Assembly: GCF_001888185.1 (NCBI RefSeq)
Contig: NZ_CP016364.1
Coordinates: forward strand, 434,001-498,000
DNA length: 64,000 nt
From: Phaeobacter porticola
GTDB taxonomy: Bacteria > Pseudomonadota > Alphaproteobacteria > Rhodobacterales > Rhodobacteraceae
Direction of reading: 5' to 3'
Each line of letters starts with the position of its first letter. Within the stretch, counting starts at the first letter, position 1. The position numbers and the translations under genes were made by a program. Below, piece after piece: positions 25,005 to 33,336 of this stretch. The notes under the pieces were generated by a model, which was given only the letters and a program-made list of their open reading frames with translations, did not search any database and had not been told where the DNA came from.

Positions 25005-25922
25005 GTGACCAGCGACCATGACCCTGATTCCTTTGACTGGCTGGACGCCGAACTTCAGGACACGCTGGACGAGGATTTCGAGATCGAATTCGCCGAGCCT
25101 ATGCTGTCGATGGAATTGCGCAAGATCTATCGCTCGCAGCATCCGGAGATGCTGGATCGCAAGGTCTATTTTCGCAACTTGCTGCGGTTGCAGGCTGAGC
25201 TGATCAAGGTTCAGGATTGGGTCCAGCATACCGGTGCCAAGGTCTGTATCCTGTTTGAAGGCCGCGACAGTGCCGGCAAGGGCGGCGTGATCAAGCGGAT
25301 CACCCAGCGTCTGAACCCGAGGGTGGCGCGGGTCGTGGCGCTGCCTGCGCCCAGCCGCCGTGAGCAGAGCCAGTGGTATTTCCAGCGCTATGTGCCCTAT
25401 CTGCCTGCCGCGGGTGAGATCGTCCTGTTTGACCGGTCGTGGTACAATCGGGCGGGGGTCGAACGGGTGATGGGCTTTGCCAGCGACGACCAGGTCGAAC
25501 AATTCTTTCAGGACGTTCCCGAATTTGAGCGGATGTTGGTGCGCTCCGGGATTATTCTATTGAAATACTGGTTTTCCATCACGGATGAGGAGCAGCAGCT
25601 GCGTTTTATGATGCGTATCCACGATCCGATGAAGCAGTGGAAGCTGTCGCCGATGGATCTAGAAAGCCGCATTCGTTGGGAGCAATACACGAAGGCCAAG
25701 GAAGATATGTTCGAGCGAACCAATATCGCCGAGGCACCTTGGTATATTGTTGAAGGCAACGACAAAAAGCGTGAGCGTTTGAACTGTATCGAGCATCTTC
25801 TGACGAAGATCCCCTATCGTGACGTTCCAAGCGAGCGCGTCTCTCTTCCGGACCGAGAGTATAAGCCCGACTACGAACGTCAGGTGCTGCCAGATGATCT
25901 CTATGTGCCAAAAATCTATTGA
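25005..25922 (+). CDS. ppk2: Polyphosphate kinase 2
   Basis: Uses polyphosphate to phosphorylate nucleotides, typically GDP or ADP. The 305-residue single-domain product has the Walker A-type motif FEGRDSAGKGGVIKRI near residue 80, ALPAPSRREQSQWYFQRYV and the Walker B/lid region FDRSWYNRAGVERVMGF, all diagnostic of PPK2. The start is a GTG preceded by GGAGC. The C-terminus ends LPDDLYVPKIY as usual. Monocistronic as far as can be seen. Confidence 0.94.
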   Translation: MTSDHDPDSFDWLDAELQDTLDEDFEIEFAEPMLSMELRKIYRSQHPEMLDRKVYFRNLLRLQAELIKVQDWVQHTGAKVCILFEGRDSAGKGGVIKRITQRLNPRVARVVALPAPSRREQSQWYFQRYVPYLPAAGEIVLFDRSWYNRAGVERVMGFASDDQVEQFFQDVPEFERMLVRSGIILLKYWFSITDEEQQLRFMMRIHDPMKQWKLSPMDLESRIRWEQYTKAKEDMFERTNIAEAPWYIVEGNDKKRERLNCIEHLLTKIPYRDVPSERVSLPDREYKPDYERQVLPDDLYVPKIY

Positions 25923-26329
25923 CCGCTGAGCTCAGGTTAAATGGGTGCCTGTCCCGCGTGCTGATATGGTTAACACCTGAAGGCGTGGCGCCCGTGCGGT
26001 GATGACCCTGGCTTGCACGCTATGGCCCGATATTGCACGAGAGGTCTAAGTTCTGAAAAGAAGGAACCCGGAGCGGCAAATGCCTTGGTTTTATGGGGGT
26101 AAGGCAAGCGCCTGATGGGGGGGAGACGCTGCCTGCTCCGGGTTAGACCATCGGGTGTTCCAGATCCGATGGAACGGGCAGCTACTGGGGAAACGCTTCA
26201 GACTGGCCCGTACATTAACCAGAGTAGCGCAGTATTATCGAAACGAACACACGCTTTACGTGTATTTTTTGATAAAATACTAATTTTATAGGTGGCGGAT
26301 TGTCGCACTCGCCATTTGTGGGGAGGCCG
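25923..26329. other. Gap between convergent ppk2 and rpsU, with structured element
   Basis: About 400 bases with no credible protein gene. It contains the long-range inverted repeat listed at 26067-26143, a second hairpin (CCATCGG/CCGATGG at about 26148-26172) and a small stem ACACG/CGTGT at 26249-26263 followed by six T on the plus strand. Read together they may mark a non-coding RNA on the plus strand, or several terminators. Confidence 0.45.
26067..26143. ncRNA. Candidate structured RNA closed by a 10-bp helix
   Basis: AACCCGGAGC and GCTCCGGGTT pair across 57 bases; inside, GCCTT pairs with AAGGC. G-rich loops (ATGGGGG and GATGGGGGGG) would be C-rich if the minus strand is transcribed. 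I do not recognise an Rfam family; strand is undecided. Confidence 0.35.
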
Positions 26330-26368
26330 AAAACGACAAACCCCCGCGGCTAAGCCTCGGGGGTCGTC
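26330..26368 (-). terminator. Terminator downstream of rpsU
   Basis: Stem GACccCCGAGG/CCgCGGGggTTTGTC-like inverted repeat (CGACAAACCCCCG with CGGGGGTCGTC) 30 bases past the leftward rpsU stop. Stem is good, T-run is weak. Confidence 0.6.
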
Positions 26369-26398
26369 AATTGCGTCCAGAACTGCGGACCGAAGAGC

Positions 26399-26605
26399 TC
26401 AGAGGAGGCCTTCGCGCTGTGCTTTCTTACGTGCCAGTTTACGGGCACGTCGAATCGCTTCAGCTTTCTCGCGCGCTTTTTTCTCGGACGGCTTCTCGAA
26501 ATGTTGCTTGAGCTTCATTTCGCGGAAGACGCCTTCACGCTGCAGCTTTTTCTTCAGGGCACGAAGCGCCTGATCGACGTTGTTGTCGCGAACACTAACC
26601 TGCAT
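26399..26605 (-). CDS. rpsU: Ribosomal protein S21
   Basis: The 68-residue basic product starts [20 protein letters not shown] and has [17 protein letters not shown], a plain S21 sequence with the usual lysine/arginine-rich tail. Divergent from the COQ9 gene with about 210 bases between, which must hold both promoters. Confidence 0.97.
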   Translation of the reverse strand: MQVSVRDNNVDQALRALKKKLQREGVFREMKLKQHFEKPSEKKAREKAEAIRRARKLARKKAQREGLL

Positions 26606-26815
26606 GTGGTTTTCACCACCTTTCTAAGTTGAGTTGCAAGGATTTGCAGGAAGTGGCCATATAGCAAGGTCGCACTAGCTTGTCCAGTGTTCGGCACATG
26701 ACTTCGCACTGTGACAGTCAGCGGTGGTTGGGCGGTGAAACAGGGGCCTGAGGCGTTTGGCCCGGTTTCATTCTGGCATATAACAGATACTAAGTAAGAA
26801 AAATCGGAAGGCTTT

Positions 26816-27529
26816 ATGATGACCACTGAGCACAACACTGCCCCTGTCGCTGAAGATGTCATTGATCAGCTTCTGGATGCCGCGCTGATGCATGTGCCGT
26901 TTGATGGCTGGAGCGCTGCGAGCTTTGCCGCAGCGGTCGCAGATGCCGGAGTCGATTCGACACTGGCCGAAGTGCTTTGTCCACGCGGCGCGGTGGATCT
27001 GGCCGTGGCCTTTCACAAGCGCGGCGATGTGTTGATGCTGGAGCGCTTGGCGGATGAGGATATGACCGGCCTGCGGTTTCGCGACAAAATCGCGCGGGCC
27101 GTCCGGCTGCGGCTTGAAGTGGTGGACGACAAGGAAGCGGTGCGACGCGGCACCACGCTGTTTTCCCTACCGCAATACGCAGGTGACGGGGTTCGGCTGA
27201 TCTGGGGCACGGTCGATGAAATCTGGACCGCGCTGGGCGACGCGTCGGAAGATATAAACTGGTACACCAAGCGCGGATCGCTGGCGGGGGTGTATTCCTC
27301 CACTGTTCTTTATTGGCTGGGTGACGACAGCCTGGATCATCAGGCCAGTTGGGAGTTTTTGAATCGACGTATCGACAATGTGATGCAATTTGAAAAGCTT
27401 AAGGCTCAGGTGCAATCCAATCCGTTGCTCAAGCCGCTGCTCGCCGGGCCAAATTGGCTGGCACAGAAGATCAAGGCACCAACGGCGCGCGATGACCTGC
27501 CGGGTCGCTGGACCACGCCGCGCAGCTGA
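26816..27529 (+). CDS. COQ9 family protein (ubiquinone biosynthesis)
   Basis: Protein of 237 residues. Its C-terminal part contains the COQ9 core: WGTVDEIWTALGDASEDINW, YTKRGSLAGVYSSTVLYWLGD and FLNRRIDNVMQFEK. The N-terminus has a TetR-like helical fold (FDGWSAASFAAAVADAGVD). COQ9 proteins bind lipids and assist the demethoxy-ubiquinone hydroxylase. GGAAGG stands right before the ATG. No other ubi gene adjoins it. Confidence 0.9.
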   Translation: MMTTEHNTAPVAEDVIDQLLDAALMHVPFDGWSAASFAAAVADAGVDSTLAEVLCPRGAVDLAVAFHKRGDVLMLERLADEDMTGLRFRDKIARAVRLRLEVVDDKEAVRRGTTLFSLPQYAGDGVRLIWGTVDEIWTALGDASEDINWYTKRGSLAGVYSSTVLYWLGDDSLDHQASWEFLNRRIDNVMQFEKLKAQVQSNPLLKPLLAGPNWLAQKIKAPTARDDLPGRWTTPRS

Positions 27530-27620
27530 ACCGCGCAACGTTTTGCGGCCTGCGAAGCCTAAGCGTCTTTGACTGGCAGCTTTCCTTTGCTAGGCATTTA
27601 CAACAGCAGAGGGAATGTCA

Positions 27621-28613
27621 ATGAGCGAAATGATGCGTGCGATTGAGATCCGGGAGTCGGGCGGCCCTGATGTCTTGCGGGAATGCGAACGCCCTGTGCC
27701 CTTGCCGGACCACGGCCAGGTGGTGCTGAAGGTTGCCTATGCAGGCGTCAATCGCCCTGATGCGTTGCAACGTGCCGGAAAATATGCGCCACCACCTACG
27801 GCCAGTGATCTGCCGGGTCTTGAAGCCTCGGGCGAGGTGGTGGCCGTTGGGGCCGGTGTCAGCAATCTTGCGCTTGGAGATCTGGTCTGTGCGCTGCTGC
27901 CGGGCGGTGGCTATGCCGAATATGTCGCGACTCCGGCGGTGCATTGTCTGCCCGTGCCTGCGGGCCTGTCGATGAAACAGGCCGCATGTTTGCCCGAGAC
28001 CTGCTTCACTGTCTGGTCGAACGTTTTTTCGCGTGGTGGCTTGCAGGCAGGCGAGCGATTCTTGGTGCATGGCGGCTCATCCGGGATTGGTACAACGGCG
28101 ATCCAGCTGGCGTCCCAACTGGGCGCGCGGGTGTTCACCACGGCTGGATCTGATGAAAAATGCGCGGCGTGCCTGACGCTCGGCGCAGAGCGCGCGATCA
28201 ACTACCGCGATGAGGACTTTGTCGAAGTCATGAAGGCTGAGGGTGGTGCGAATCTGATTCTCGACATGGTGGGCGGTGACTATATCCCGCGCAATGTTCG
28301 TGCCTTGGCGGATGATGGTCGGATGGTTCACATCGCGTTCCTGTCTGGTCCAAAGGTAGAGCTGAACTTTGCCCAGATCATGGCGCGACGGCTGACGCTG
28401 ACCGGGTCGACCCTGCGTCCGCAGAGTGATCTGGCCAAGGCACAGATTGCCCAAGATCTGCGCGAAGTGGTCTGGCCCCTGATCGAGGCGGGCAAAATGG
28501 CACCGGTGATGGATCAGACCTTTGCACTGGCTGACGCGGCAGTGGCCCATGCCCGGATGGAGAGCTCGACCCATATCGGCAAGATCGTCCTGGAGGTTGG
28601 TGACGCAGTCTAA
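27621..28613 (+). CDS. NAD(P)H quinone oxidoreductase, zeta-crystallin/PIG3 type
   Basis: Zinc-independent medium-chain reductase of 330 residues. Visible: MRAIEIRESGGPDVLRE, AGVNRPDALQRAGKYAPPP, GLEASGEVVAVG, and the nucleotide site VHGGSSGIGTTAIQLASQLGA near residue 150, followed by INYRDEDF. The PIG3-type quinone reductase match is strong. ATG at 27621 is chosen over one 6 bases earlier because GAGGGA gives proper spacing only to it. Follows the COQ9 gene after about 90 bases; a quinone link is plausible but not proven. Confidence 0.9.
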   Translation: MSEMMRAIEIRESGGPDVLRECERPVPLPDHGQVVLKVAYAGVNRPDALQRAGKYAPPPTASDLPGLEASGEVVAVGAGVSNLALGDLVCALLPGGGYAEYVATPAVHCLPVPAGLSMKQAACLPETCFTVWSNVFSRGGLQAGERFLVHGGSSGIGTTAIQLASQLGARVFTTAGSDEKCAACLTLGAERAINYRDEDFVEVMKAEGGANLILDMVGGDYIPRNVRALADDGRMVHIAFLSGPKVELNFAQIMARRLTLTGSTLRPQSDLAKAQIAQDLREVVWPLIEAGKMAPVMDQTFALADAAVAHARMESSTHIGKIVLEVGDAV

Positions 28614-28724
28614 TCTAGCGCTTTGGAATTCGTCATCCGATACGACAAGATAGGGGCAGAGTGATCTGCCTCTATTACATCGGCATCAGGTTTCATTGGC
28701 TACAGACGCATCGGTTTGGCCATC

Positions 28725-29582
28725 TTAAGCCACTGCACGGCGGTAGAGATGCCAGGTGGCGTGTCCCAGTACCGGGACCACAATAATCATGCCCGCAAAC
28801 ATCGGGATGGCAGCCAGTAGCAATGACAGGGCCACTATGGCCCCCCAGGTCAGTGTGACAACCGTGTTTTGCCGCACGACCCGCAGCGACGTGGCGACCG
28901 CAATGGGCAGCCCGACGTGACGGTCCAGCAGCAGCGGAAAAGACACCAGGCTGACCGCAAGCGCGACAAAGGCAAACAATCCACCGACGGCGCCGCCAAT
29001 CAGAAGCATTGCCCATCCCGGCGCGGTCATGAAGATATCCTGTGCAAAAACCGCAAACGACTGTGGTGCCTCAGGGCCAAGGGTACGGTTGTAGATCGCC
29101 GCTGCAATCATCAGCCATAAGACGGCCAATGCCGCAAGATAGATCCCCAGTGCCAGAATCGATAAAAACGCGGGCGAGCGCAGCACGGAGAATGCATCCA
29201 TCCAACTGGGGGTAAACCCGGCTTCGCGGCGGGCCGACATCTCATAGAGACCGACGGCAGCAACCGGACCGATCAGGGAAAATCCCAAAATCAGCGGAAA
29301 AATCAGCGGCAACAGGTTCATTGACAGACTGAGAACAACCAGCGCAATGCCGATCAGCGGGTAGAGAAACACCAGCGCGATGGCGTCGCTGCGGCAGGCA
29401 CCAAAATCATGCCATCCGGCCCGCAAGGCAGCCCGCAGGTCCGCAAAATCAAGCTGCAGTACCTTTGGCATTGAGGCAATCTTGTCGCTGCCTAGGTGAT
29501 CAACCGAAGCTGAGACATGCGCGCCGGTCAGTCCAAGTGATTTGGCAAGCCAACTAATAGGGTTTCCGATAGTGCGTTCCAT
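28725..29582 (-). CDS. DUF2189 membrane protein
   Basis: Protein of 285 residues with about six membrane segments. The first part, with LDFADLRAALRAGWHDFGAC and PLIGIALVVLSLSMNLLPLI, and the block GPVAAVGLYEMSARREAG are those of the DUF2189 family. The function is unknown. ATG at 29582 is chosen over a TTG 18 bases upstream. Transcribed towards the quinone reductase gene and tandem with the RNase T2 gene upstream. Confidence 0.85.
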   Translation of the reverse strand: MERTIGNPISWLAKSLGLTGAHVSASVDHLGSDKIASMPKVLQLDFADLRAALRAGWHDFGACRSDAIALVFLYPLIGIALVVLSLSMNLLPLIFPLILGFSLIGPVAAVGLYEMSARREAGFTPSWMDAFSVLRSPAFLSILALGIYLAALAVLWLMIAAAIYNRTLGPEAPQSFAVFAQDIFMTAPGWAMLLIGGAVGGLFAFVALAVSLVSFPLLLDRHVGLPIAVATSLRVVRQNTVVTLTWGAIVALSLLLAAIPMFAGMIIVVPVLGHATWHLYRRAVA

Positions 29583-29777
29583 GATCCTTCCTCTCAGCAA
29601 ATGCTGTGCGCACCGCAGGGGTGGGTCGGGCGGAACAGGTCCGGATCTGTGGCGACCGAAGGCGGTGCGTAGGATAAGAGTAGCATAAAACTAACGCAAA
29701 TCTGATCACTAAGGTGAGAGGGTGGAATGTGACCGCCGGTTGGCGGGCCGGGGTGGTCTGGTCTCAGTCCAGTAGTG

Positions 29778-30449
29778 CTAGCGGATCGGTTCAAATATGG
29801 CGTTTTTGCGGGTGCAATCCTTGATCACGTCGCGGCCGCAGGGCACCGGGGTCAGATCTCGGGAGAGGCAAACGCGCGCCTCTTGGATGTGACCGTCGCG
29901 ACAGGTGATGGTGAGTGTATCTGGTCGGAGATCGGGGTTGACCTGCAAAAATGCCTGTTCAACGAGACTGGCCGGAAGGGTCACCTGCTGTTGCAGCTTG
30001 CGAAAGGCGGCAGGGCGGTTGATCTGCTCATAAGCGCGACGAGACAGGGTGAAATAGTCACGGGGCGATAGACCGGAACAGGTGCCGTGTTTCTTCCATT
30101 GATGCCAGGCAAGCCCCTGTGTTCCCATGATATCGGCCATCGCGCGGGTCTGCTGGCGTGATGGCGGGGCTTCGGAGGTGCGGCAGTAGCTGGGCCAGCC
30201 ACGATGAAACTGGGGCCACAAACCATGCAGGGTCCAGCCGTGATCTACGCGCGGGTTGCATTGTTCTGATCTTTTGGCGTCTCCTTCCAGTGCGCACCAA
30301 TTTGGTGACCAGCTGAGGCTCAGCACATAGTAGTCAAACTGACCGGCTATCTCGCCTTCCCCCTGTGCGGTGGTCGCGGTCAGGGTGCCCAGCCCGATCC
30401 CGCCGGTTGCAATAACCAGCGCCATGAGAGCCTGTTTGATCCTGCGCAT
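29778..30449 (-). CDS. Secreted ribonuclease T2
   Basis: Endoribonuclease of 223 residues including a signal peptide (MRRIKQALMALVIATGGIGL..., cleavage near residue 30). Both active-site blocks are present: CAS I WTLHGLWPQ and CAS II WKKHGTC, each with its catalytic histidine, plus eight or more cysteines for disulfides. Acts in the periplasm or outside, releasing nucleotides via 2',3'-cyclic phosphates. The 2',3'-cyclic nucleotidase gene at 37107 could process its products, although the two are about 7 kb apart. Confidence 0.93.
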   Translation of the reverse strand: MRRIKQALMALVIATGGIGLGTLTATTAQGEGEIAGQFDYYVLSLSWSPNWCALEGDAKRSEQCNPRVDHGWTLHGLWPQFHRGWPSYCRTSEAPPSRQQTRAMADIMGTQGLAWHQWKKHGTCSGLSPRDYFTLSRRAYEQINRPAAFRKLQQQVTLPASLVEQAFLQVNPDLRPDTLTITCRDGHIQEARVCLSRDLTPVPCGRDVIKDCTRKNAIFEPIR

Positions 30450-30590
30450 TCGCCTCTTTCCTTATAGAAACAACGCGACTATATAGAAGTGAAGTTCCCC
30501 GACAACGGAAACCGCCCCAAATCGGGGAAGCCTCTTTCAGGCGACGGGAAAGATGTATCTGGGGATAACGTGTTTTAAGGAGATGAGCGC

Positions 30591-31361
30591 ATGGCAAAAC
30601 CGTTGATGGCTAGGGCGACCGCCGTGTGGCTGGTGGACAATACGACGATCAGCTTTAAACAGATCGCCGATTTTGTTGGTATGCACGAGCTGGAAATCCA
30701 AGGCATTGCCGATGGCGACGTTGCCACAGGCGTGAAGGGATTTGACCCGGTTGCCAACAATCAGTTGCTGCAGGAAGAGGTCGACAAGGCTGAGAAAAAC
30801 CCGCTGCACAAGCTGAAGTTGAAGTTTAACCCTGCTGCTGCTGGCGAAGAGAAGCGCCGCGGCCCGCGTTACACGCCTTTGTCCAAACGTCAGGATCGCC
30901 CGGCCTCGATCTACTGGCTGGTCAAATTTCATCCTGAGCTGTCGGACAGTCAGGTATCGAAATTGGTTGGCACCACCAAGCCGACCATTCAGGCGATCCG
31001 CGAGCGGACCCATTGGAACATTGCCAATATTCAGCCGATCGACCCGGTTGCGCTGGGCCTGTGTAAGCAGTCCGAACTGGACGCTGCGGTCCAAAAGGCC
31101 GCTGCCAAGAAAGCTGCCGAAGGCGGCGTGATGAGCGATGACGAACGTCGCAAGCTGGTATCGACCGAGCAATCTCTGGAGATGGACGCCGAATCCCGGA
31201 TGCCCACTGCGATCGAAGGTCTGGAGACCTTTACCTTGGGTGGCAACAATCGGTCTGAGAGCGAGGAAGAAGAAAAGATCGTCGATGCTGATAGTTTCTT
31301 CAACCTGCCTGCAGGTGGCGACGATGATGAAGACGAGGACGACGCAGATCCGCGCTTCTGA
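30591..31361 (+). CDS. trcR: TrcR/DUF1013 cell cycle transcriptional regulator
   Basis: Protein of 256 residues. The start MAKPLMARATAVWLVDNTTI, the helix-turn-helix-like ISFKQIADFVGMHELEIQGI, and RPASIYWLVKFHPELSDSQV then SKLVGTTKPTIQAIRERTHW are conserved in alphaproteobacterial DUF1013 proteins, which are annotated as the cell cycle regulator TrcR. The tail is highly acidic. Followed by a strong intrinsic terminator, so monocistronic. Confidence 0.87.
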   Translation: MAKPLMARATAVWLVDNTTISFKQIADFVGMHELEIQGIADGDVATGVKGFDPVANNQLLQEEVDKAEKNPLHKLKLKFNPAAAGEEKRRGPRYTPLSKRQDRPASIYWLVKFHPELSDSQVSKLVGTTKPTIQAIRERTHWNIANIQPIDPVALGLCKQSELDAAVQKAAAKKAAEGGVMSDDERRKLVSTEQSLEMDAESRMPTAIEGLETFTLGGNNRSESEEEEKIVDADSFFNLPAGGDDDEDEDDADPRF

Positions 31362-31397
31362 TATGTTCACACCGTAAACCGGTGTGGAAAACTAAAT

Positions 31398-31440
31398 AAA
31401 GGCCACAGAGCGTGTCGCGCTCTGTGGTTTTTTTCTTTTT
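31398..31440 (+). terminator. Intrinsic terminator of trcR
   Basis: CCACAGAGCG and CGCTCTGTGG flank a short loop and are followed by seven T residues. Confidence 0.9.
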
Positions 31441-31611
31441 AAGTTCCTGCCCTTGGGGCAGGTGTTGGCGCAAATTTGTCAGGCGCAAGGCACATTCTGA
31501 TGTGCAATATTCTCCCATATCGAAAAAATCGCATTCCAACGCGGATCACTGCATTTTTATGACATTTCTGCCTTGACGCGCGCGCGTGGCTGGCGTACCT
31601 CGCACCCCGAC

Positions 31612-31688
<77 letters not shown>

Positions 31689-31831
31689 TTCATCTCTTGC
31701 AATATCAGGCTCGGTCCACAGGCATACGGCTGTTGCAATGCCGAGATTTTTGATGGGTTTCGGGCCTGAAACAACCTGATGTACTGAGCCACAGTGAGTT
31801 GTTGGCTGGCAGTTGTGAGCGCGCGAGCTGA

Positions 31832-32431
31832 TCAGATGTCCTTGCGGGCGCGCAGGGCAGCGGTGATGGTGCCTTCGTCAAGATAGTCCAGTTCTCCACC
31901 GATTGGCACACCCTGTGCCAGCGACGTCAGGCGCGCTTGACCGTGCAGCTGATCGGCGATGTAGTGGGCGGTGGTCTGACCGTCGATGGTCGCGTTGAGT
32001 GCCAGGATCACCTCGCGGATTGCTTCGCTCTGTACGCGGTCGACCAGACGCGGGATGCGCAGATCCTCGGGGCCGATGGCATCCAGCGCTGACAGCGTCC
32101 CACCCAGCACGTGATAGCGCCCCTTGAAGACGCCTGCGCGCTCAATTGCCCAAAGATCCGAGACCTCCTCCACCACGCAGAGCTCGCCGTTGGCGCGGGT
32201 CAGGTCTTCACAAATTGTGCAGAGATCGCTGGTGCCGACATTGCCACAGTTGAGGCACTCACGGGCGGTGGCTGCGACCTCGCTCATGGTCTCGGCCAAT
32301 GGGGTCAGCAGCAGGGCGCGTTTGCGGATCAGGTGCAGCACCGCCCGACGGGCAGAACGCGGCCCCAACCCTGGCAGCTTGGCCATCAAGGCAATCAGGT
32401 CTTCGATATCAGTGGTGGAGTTCTTGATCAT
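31832..32431 (-). CDS. recR: RecR, recombination mediator protein
   Basis: Loads RecA at gaps with RecO and RecF. The 199-residue product has the HhH region [20 protein letters not shown], the zinc finger [16 protein letters not shown] near residue 55, the Toprim motif [14 protein letters not shown] and [16 protein letters not shown] at the end. The start at 32431 is family-typical; the frame is open 18 codons upstream. A terminator separates it from the dnaX-ybaB unit, so it has its own promoter. Confidence 0.96.
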   Translation of the reverse strand: MIKNSTTDIEDLIALMAKLPGLGPRSARRAVLHLIRKRALLLTPLAETMSEVAATARECLNCGNVGTSDLCTICEDLTRANGELCVVEEVSDLWAIERAGVFKGRYHVLGGTLSALDAIGPEDLRIPRLVDRVQSEAIREVILALNATIDGQTTAHYIADQLHGQARLTSLAQGVPIGGELDYLDEGTITAALRARKDI

Positions 32432-32532
32432 GCTGATACTCTTGTTTGCACAGGTATATAGGCTGATTGCCGCGGCGGAATGCAAGGGCGGGCGACAAAA
32501 TGTTCGGGGTTTGTTTTGAAATGGCGACCCGC

Positions 32533-32559
32533 CAAAAGAAAAGGCGGCCGAAGCCGCCT
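32533..32559 (-). terminator. Intrinsic terminator after ybaB
   Basis: On the minus strand AGGCGGC-TTCG-GCCGCCT forms a UUCG-capped stem followed by TTTCTTTT. Confidence 0.88.
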
Positions 32560-32585
32560 GATGCTGAGGGTATAAGGATTCCGTC

Positions 32586-32930
32586 TTAGAACGGCAGTTT
32601 GATATCCTTGGGCAAGCCCATGCTTTCGGTCAGGCTCGCCATTTCTTCCTGCGCTTTTTCGGCGGCTTTGGCCTGGGCATCCTTGATCGCGGCAAGGATC
32701 AGGTCTTCGACCACTTCCTTGTCGTCGCCGTTGAAGATCGACGGATCGATATCCAATGCCTTAAGGTCACCCTTGGCCGATGCGGTTGCCTTCACAAGGC
32801 CAGCGCCTGCTTCGCCGGTGACCATGACATTGTGCAGATCTTCCTGCATCTGCGCCATCTTGCCTTGCAGTTCCTGTGCCGATTTCATCATCTTGGCCAT
32901 GTCGCCAAGACCGCCGAGGCCTTTGAGCAT
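32586..32930 (-). CDS. YbaB/EbfC nucleoid-associated protein
   Basis: DNA-binding protein of 114 residues. [40 protein letters not shown] and [18 protein letters not shown] are the three conserved blocks of the family. Lies 10 bases behind the small membrane protein and belongs to the dnaX transcript; the dnaX-ybaB-recR order is conserved widely. Confidence 0.94.
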   Translation of the reverse strand: MLKGLGGLGDMAKMMKSAQELQGKMAQMQEDLHNVMVTGEAGAGLVKATASAKGDLKALDIDPSIFNGDDKEVVEDLILAAIKDAQAKAAEKAQEEMASLTESMGLPKDIKLPF

Positions 32931-32940
32931 CTGTTTTCTC

Positions 32941-33336
32941 CTAAGTGCGAGGGCGCAGCGCGCCGTAAGTCATCACCGCACATATCGCAATTGCGAGGCC
33001 GATGAACAAGTGGGGGGAGCCTAAGCACCCTTCAACAATGGCGTAGTATTGCACATCATCAAGCGCGTTTTCGTACCGGTCGATAGCAATTACAAATGCC
33101 ATACTCGCCCAGAGCAGGGCTGAGATTACAAAGGAGGCACGGTTACGTGTGGCCAGAGCGATGCCTGTCAATGCAAACAGAGCCAAAGTGATGGGCAAGC
33201 TGGACAGCGCCAGTAGTTCATCCCAAGCTGTGGCCGGGTCGTCAGTGCGGACCCAGGCGGGGCGCGTTTTGTCACAGACTTCGGCCAGTGCGGAGCCGGG
33301 CAAACCTGTCAGCAGCGCGCCTGCCGTCGATGTCAC
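32941..33336 (-). CDS. Small membrane protein of unknown function, coupled to dnaX
   Basis: Protein of 131 residues from a GTG start whose GTGA overlaps the TGA of dnaX, which points to translational coupling. It has a short signal-like N-terminus (ending SALA before EVCDK), and then three hydrophobic stretches (about residues 45-65, 70-90 and 108-125). A pair of cysteines lies outside these. I do not recognise a family. The insertion between dnaX and ybaB is not the usual arrangement. Confidence 0.65.
   Translation of the reverse strand: MTSTAGALLTGLPGSALAEVCDKTRPAWVRTDDPATAWDELLALSSLPITLALFALTGIALATRNRASFVISALLWASMAFVIAIDRYENALDDVQYYAIVEGCLGSPHLFIGLAIAICAVMTYGALRPRT

Noticed and set aside
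26067-26143. Assignment of the structured element to 6S RNA, RNase P RNA or tmRNA
   Set aside because: None of the conserved cores of these RNAs can be found in it; the SRP RNA is at 36930.
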